Origin: Reyranella massiliensis 521
GTDB lineage: Bacteria > Pseudomonadota > Alphaproteobacteria > Reyranellales > Reyranellaceae
Direction of reading: 5' to 3'
Assembly (NCBI GenBank): GCA_945860205.1
Contig: CAMARK010000038.1
Span: forward strand, 1-41,430
DNA: 41,430 nucleotides
Made by a program: the position numbers and the translations under genes. Below are positions 38,438 to 41,430 of the stretch, one piece after another; position 1 is the first letter of the stretch; each line of letters begins with the position of its first letter. The notes under the pieces were generated by a model, which ran no database searches, was not told the DNA's origin, and worked only from the letters and a program-made list of their open reading frames with translations.

Positions 38438-39112
38438 TTAGTAAGGCGCGGTGAAGGGCTGGCCGGGCCAACGATAGCCCGGAGCCGGCAGCGGCAGCTT
38501 GTTGTCGATATGGGACTGCTCGAGCGTCGCGATGCCCGGCTGGTAGTTGCCCGCCTCGCACTGGGCGATGGCTGCGGCTTCGCGGGTATCAACCTGCGAG
38601 GTGCGGAACTGGCGCCACTTGTCGCTCAGTGCCTTACAGTAGGCGGCGGGATCGCGGAAGATCCCGGGGACGCCGGCAACCTGGCCGTCCATCACGATCT
38701 CGACGCGGCGGTTCTGCGGCTCGCGGACGCCGTCGCCGGTCGCGACCAGGGGCGATGCTTCGCCACGGCCGACCACGGAGATCGACTGGGCCGGTACGCC
38801 GTTCTGGACGAGAGCGTCCTTCACGGTGTTGGCGCGACGGAGCGACAGCGCCATGTTGTAGGCCTCGGAGCCCGACGTGTCGGTATGTCCGGTGGCGGTC
38901 ACGCGGGCACTGCCGCGGCTCTTGTAGGCTTGGGCGGCCTGCTGGATGGTGCTCTGCGCCTGGGCCGACAGGTTCGAACGATCCCAATCGAAGAAGACCA
39001 TGAACGAAGTAGGCGGCGGCGGAGGCGGCGGAGCGGCCTGTTGTGGCGGCGGGCTATCGCACGCCCCCAGAAGTAACGCGGCGATACCGGCGACAAACAG
39101 CTGCTTTAGCAT
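38438..39112 (-). CDS. OmpA/Pal-like peptidoglycan-binding lipoprotein
   Basis: A 224-residue lipoprotein. MLKQLFVAGIAALLLGAC is a signal peptide with lipobox LLGAC (Cys18), followed by a Pro-rich linker. The OmpA C-terminal domain (about 36-145) has FMVFFDWDRSNLS, ATGHTDTSGSEAYNMALSLR with the peptidoglycan-contacting Asp/Arg region, and EPQNRRVEIVM. An extra tail of about 80 residues contains three cysteines or cysteine-like positions (AYCKALS, AQCEAGN) and ends GQPFTAPY; this tail is not part of Pal. ATG 39112 is preceded by GAGGGGAATGCACC. It probably links the outer membrane to the cell wall. Confidence 0.9.
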   Translation of the reverse strand: MLKQLFVAGIAALLLGACDSPPPQQAAPPPPPPPTSFMVFFDWDRSNLSAQAQSTIQQAAQAYKSRGSARVTATGHTDTSGSEAYNMALSLRRANTVKDALVQNGVPAQSISVVGRGEASPLVATGDGVREPQNRRVEIVMDGQVAGVPGIFRDPAAYCKALSDKWRQFRTSQVDTREAAAIAQCEAGNYQPGIATLEQSHIDNKLPLPAPGYRWPGQPFTAPY

Positions 39113-39255
39113 TGGTGCATTCCCCTCAAGGTTTGGGACCGAGCCTGAAAGACCCGGCCACTGAGGGGTTTAACGCCTCTATTCCGCCTAGGTTCCCGAG
39201 GAATGCGGATTTTTTGGCAGTGTCCGAATCGCCGTTCGGATCGCCTGGCCGGCGT

Positions 39256-39564
39256 CTATCTCGTGGGAAGGCCAGGTGGCAGCGGTTTCCCCGGCACCGG
39301 TCGTATCTCGGCCGGCGGCAGTTGGGCCTCGCTCTGCCTCGCCATGCCGAGCTCCTCGCGGCTGCCGGGCAGGGGGCTGACGGCGAGGCCGCGAAAGTTG
39401 GGACCGGTCGTGGTGCTGCTGCCCGGCACGACCGGCGGCCCCGATTCGGGCAGGTTGATCAGGTCGTTTGGATTGCCGGTGCTCCTGTGCTGGGCCTGGA
39501 CCACCATGGCCGACGGCATGAGCGAAGCGGTCATAAGGAGGGCTGCAAAGATGATCGGTTTCAT
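39256..39564 (-). CDS. Small secreted Pro-rich protein
   Basis: A 102-residue frame with ATG 39564 behind GGAGCATCCG. Residues 1-25 are a signal peptide (IIFAALLMTASLMPSAMVVQA, cleavage after AQA or VQA). The mature part of about 77 residues is rich in Pro, Ser and Gly, has no cysteine and looks disordered (LPESGPPVVPGSSTTTG, PAEIRPVPGKPLPPGLP). No family is recognised. The longer frame running upstream is an antisense shadow across the NTF2-like gene. Confidence 0.68.
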   Translation of the reverse strand: MKPIIFAALLMTASLMPSAMVVQAQHRSTGNPNDLINLPESGPPVVPGSSTTTGPNFRGLAVSPLPGSREELGMARQSEAQLPPAEIRPVPGKPLPPGLPTR

Positions 39565-39629
39565 CGGATGCTCCGCGGGCGACACTCCCTCAACAGCCCA
39601 CCCGCGCCGACGTTGCCTCTGCATCCAAC

Positions 39630-39693
39630 AAAAGGCCCGCACCGGCAAGACCGAGCGGGCCTCGACCCGGCCGGTACATCCGCGGCCGGGTCG
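39630..39693 (-). terminator. Hairpin cluster with intrinsic terminator after the NTF2-like gene
   Basis: GGCCCGC (39634-39640) pairs with GCGGGCC (39655-39661); on the minus strand it is followed by TTTT (complement of 39630-39633), as for an intrinsic terminator. Immediately beside it is a perfect 11-bp inverted repeat, CGACCCGGCCG (39663-39673) with CGGCCGGGTCG (39683-39693). Both lie between the NTF2-like gene and the small secreted gene. Confidence 0.65.
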
Positions 39694-39752
39694 GTTGGAG
39701 CATCGGGCTCCGGGGATGCAACGGTGGGTGACCAGATTGGTTGCCGTGCCTC

Positions 39753-40139
39753 CTAAGCCCTGAGGTGGGCGAAGAATACCTTGCTGTCGATCCGCCAGCC
39801 TTCGCCCTGTCGGACAAGCACAAAGAAGTCGGTGTAGCGGGTGCCGCGCCAGTTGAGCGCTTCGAGGCGGGCCATGGCCGCGCCGCCGGAATGCTCGATC
39901 GACACCACCCGCGCCTCTAGCGCAGGTGCCGCGCCGCCCTTGCCGACGGCGTCGCAGAATTCCTGAAGCGACCAGCTCACCGGCTTGCCGCCATAGCTGC
40001 CGCTCACCCGCGCGCCCGACGTGAACGCCGAGCGCAGCAGCGCGATGTCGGCGGCCCGCGCGCCGTCGATGTAGCGCTGCAGGGTTTCGGCGATGGCCTG
40101 CGGGATGGCGAAGCTTTCGATCTCGTCCTGTTGTGTCAT
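39753..40139 (-). CDS. NTF2-like (SnoaL/lumazine-binding type) protein
   Basis: A 128-residue cytosolic protein of the NTF2-like superfamily. Helical start (AIPQAIAETLQRYIDGARAAD), then SAFTSGARVSG, a pattern typical of DUF4440/SnoaL-like proteins, and the closing strand pairs GTRYTDFFVLVRQGEGWRI and DSKVFFAHL. These proteins are small cone-shaped enzymes or binders with very varied substrates; none can be named here. ATG 40139 is supported by AGGAGCACCGC. It is divergent from an Lrp/AsnC-type gene with 117 bp between, so that regulator may control it. Confidence 0.85.
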   Translation of the reverse strand: MTQQDEIESFAIPQAIAETLQRYIDGARAADIALLRSAFTSGARVSGSYGGKPVSWSLQEFCDAVGKGGAAPALEARVVSIEHSGGAAMARLEALNWRGTRYTDFFVLVRQGEGWRIDSKVFFAHLRA

Positions 40140-40256
40140 GCGGTGCTCCTGTGGAGGGCACACTCGCTCGATCACCGTCGGCATGTCCTTGCTTTTGTGC
40201 CTCCTAAAAGCCTATCGGTTGGCACGATATAGCGCCGCAAAGCGCATAGGAGGGGG

Positions 40257-40793
40257 ATGATGCCAAAGGAAGCGCTCGATGCCCTGGATCGCCACATCGT
40301 CGCCGCCCTGCAGGCCGATGGGCGTCTCAGCAATGTCGACCTCGCCGAGCAGGTCGGCCTCTCGCCGTCGCCCTGCCTGCGCCGCGTCAACCGGCTGGAG
40401 CGCGACGGCTACATCGAAAGTTACCGCGCCATGCTCGGCCGCAAGCGCATCGGACTCGGCCTCAGCGTCTTCGTCGGCGTGAAGATCGAGGGCCACGCTG
40501 ACGACCGCGCCACCACCTTCGAGGAGGAGGTCGTCGCCTTCCCGGAAGTGATCGCCTGTCACATGATCGCGGGTGAGGCTGACTATCTGTTGGAAGTCAC
40601 CGTGCCCGACCTCGACGCCTACCAGCAGTTTCTGGTCGGCAAGCTCCTGAACCTGCCGCTCGTGCGCGAGGTCAGGAGCAACATCGCGATCCAGACATTG
40701 AAGGCGGGGGCGCCGTTGCCGTTGGGGCATTTGAGGTCCCCGAGCGAGACGTCGCTGGTGGGATTTGGTCGCCCTAAGGAACGGAAGAAATGA
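40257..40793 (+). CDS. Lrp/AsnC-family transcriptional regulator
   Basis: A 178-residue regulator. The N-terminal winged HTH has LDRHIVAALQADGRLSNVDLAEQVGLSPSPCLRRVNRLERDGYI (about 9-54), nearly identical in layout to Lrp. The C-terminal RAM domain (about 70-150) has FPEVIACHMIAGEADYLLEV and the VREVRSNIAI closing strand, where an amino acid or similar ligand binds between dimers. A non-conserved tail of about 25 residues follows. AGGAGGGGG precedes two tandem ATGs (40257 and 40260). Such regulators often control a divergent neighbour, here the NTF2-like gene. Confidence 0.95.
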   Translation: MMPKEALDALDRHIVAALQADGRLSNVDLAEQVGLSPSPCLRRVNRLERDGYIESYRAMLGRKRIGLGLSVFVGVKIEGHADDRATTFEEEVVAFPEVIACHMIAGEADYLLEVTVPDLDAYQQFLVGKLLNLPLVREVRSNIAIQTLKAGAPLPLGHLRSPSETSLVGFGRPKERKK

Positions 40794-40803
40794 GAGGTCC
40801 CAA

Positions 40804-41430
40804 GTGACTGCCTGGAACAACATCTTGCTGACTGGAGCCGGCTTCAGCAGGAATTGGGGCGGATGGTTGGCTAGCGAGGCATTCGAGTACTTGATCGGGT
40901 GTCGAGGCCTGAATGCTGTCGCACTTCAGATGTTGTGGCATCACAAGGATCGTGGCGGCTTCGAAGCTGCTCTCGCGGCACTGCAGGGAGATGCTCGCAC
41001 ATCAAAAGCAGCGACCAGCTTGGAAGCCGCTATATCCGGGATGTTTCATGACATGAACACGGCGTTTGCTGACACAGACCTCACGTTTTCTGGAGGCGAA
41101 GTGGATGCCCTTGAGACATTCCTGACGCGGTTCAATGCGATTTTCACTCTCAACTAAGACACGCTACTGGAGCGACACTATCTTAATGATAACGTATGCC
41201 TTCTCTCCAATAGGCGGTGGGATGGCTGGACGTTACCGGGACTTACGCCAGTTGCTGACCCCATGGGGTCTCCTCTTACTCCAGCGACAGTCAAAGATTG
41301 GACACCCGCCGTACCTCCGTTCAAAGTTGACGCGCGCTGTCAGCCTTACTTTAAGCTCCACGGGTCAAGCAATTGGCTAGCCGCTGGTGCGGGTGGTGGC
41401 ACGCGTCAGCTGCTGGTTCTCGGCGGAAAC
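40804..41430 (+). pseudogene. SIR2-like protein, interrupted by an ochre codon and cut by the window end
   Basis: From GTG 40804 (SD GAGAGGTC) the frame reads NNILLTGAGFSRNWGGWLAS, the NAD-binding start of SIR2-like proteins, many of which are anti-phage effectors that degrade NAD. At 41155-41157 a TAA interrupts FTLN-stop-DTLLERHYL, exactly where the family has T-x-N-Q-D-x-L-x-E, so CAA to TAA is the simplest explanation. The same frame stays open after it to the end of the window, with YFKLHGSSNW, the catalytic-His motif. The coding part is lower in GC than its neighbours, a sign of transfer. The first 117 residues alone would lack the active site. The C-terminal end is not in the window. 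Confidence 0.75.

Noticed and set aside
41155..41157. Programmed recoding of the TAA in the SIR2-like gene
   Set aside because: UAA has no known amino-acid recoding in this type of bacterium and no structure is evident after it; a CAA to TAA mutation is simpler.

Overview
The window is GC-rich chromosomal DNA of an alphaproteobacterium. The evidence is a direct-repeat LexA box (GAAC-N7-GAAC) in front of recA, long-form serA beside serC, a hisZ-purA pair, Bug/TctC-type solute receptors, a CaiB/BaiF CoA-transferase and a GHNGGP-motif protein. The mix resembles Reyranella-like soil or water bacteria, but that placement is inference; there is no rRNA in the window. I found no tRNA, rRNA or CRISPR array.

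Layout. 1-147 is the end of an ISL3-type insertion sequence. 436-2381 holds a Bug receptor and a divergent HTH protein. 2495-5093 is purA and hisZ on the minus strand. 5168-8527 is a plus-strand run of a membrane-anchored GT2 glycosyltransferase, a SAM methyltransferase and a polytopic membrane protein, which looks like a small lipid-linked glycan module; a secreted SGNH hydrolase converges on it. 9888-12653 is serC-serA, the phosphorylated serine pathway, behind a recognisable sigma70-type promoter. 12670-20154 holds two very large tandem autotransporters on the minus strand. Each carries an N-terminal pepsin-like aspartic protease domain, PATR-type beta-helix repeats and a C-terminal beta-barrel. 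20395-20952 is an AhpD/CMD-family gene whose CxxC second cysteine is an in-frame TGA followed by a bacterial SECIS-like hairpin: a strong selenoprotein candidate. 20957-25363 holds a Bug receptor, a TcuA-like flavoprotein, a GHNGGP protein and a class III CoA-transferase.

25590-31822 is a signalling region: a small membrane protein, a giant hybrid histidine kinase (membrane region, four PAS-like domains, HisKA, HATPase, REC, Hpt), an Asn/Gly-rich secreted repeat protein, an ADYC-like secreted protein and an OmpR-type regulator. The kinase and the Gly/Asn-rich gene are divergent, and the DNA between them carries four copies of a CGATACA box. 32013-36989 is recA, a YkgJ-type cysteine-cluster protein, alaS and a small lipoprotein. 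37017-40793 holds a class III nucleotide cyclase with C-terminal repeats, a decayed gene, an OmpA-like lipoprotein, a small secreted protein, an NTF2-like protein and an Lrp/AsnC regulator. The window ends in a lower-GC SIR2-like, probably anti-phage, gene interrupted by an ochre codon.

The two most notable items are the candidate CxxU selenoprotein, which standard annotation would split into two ORFs or call a pseudogene, and the tandem pepsin-autotransporter fusions.
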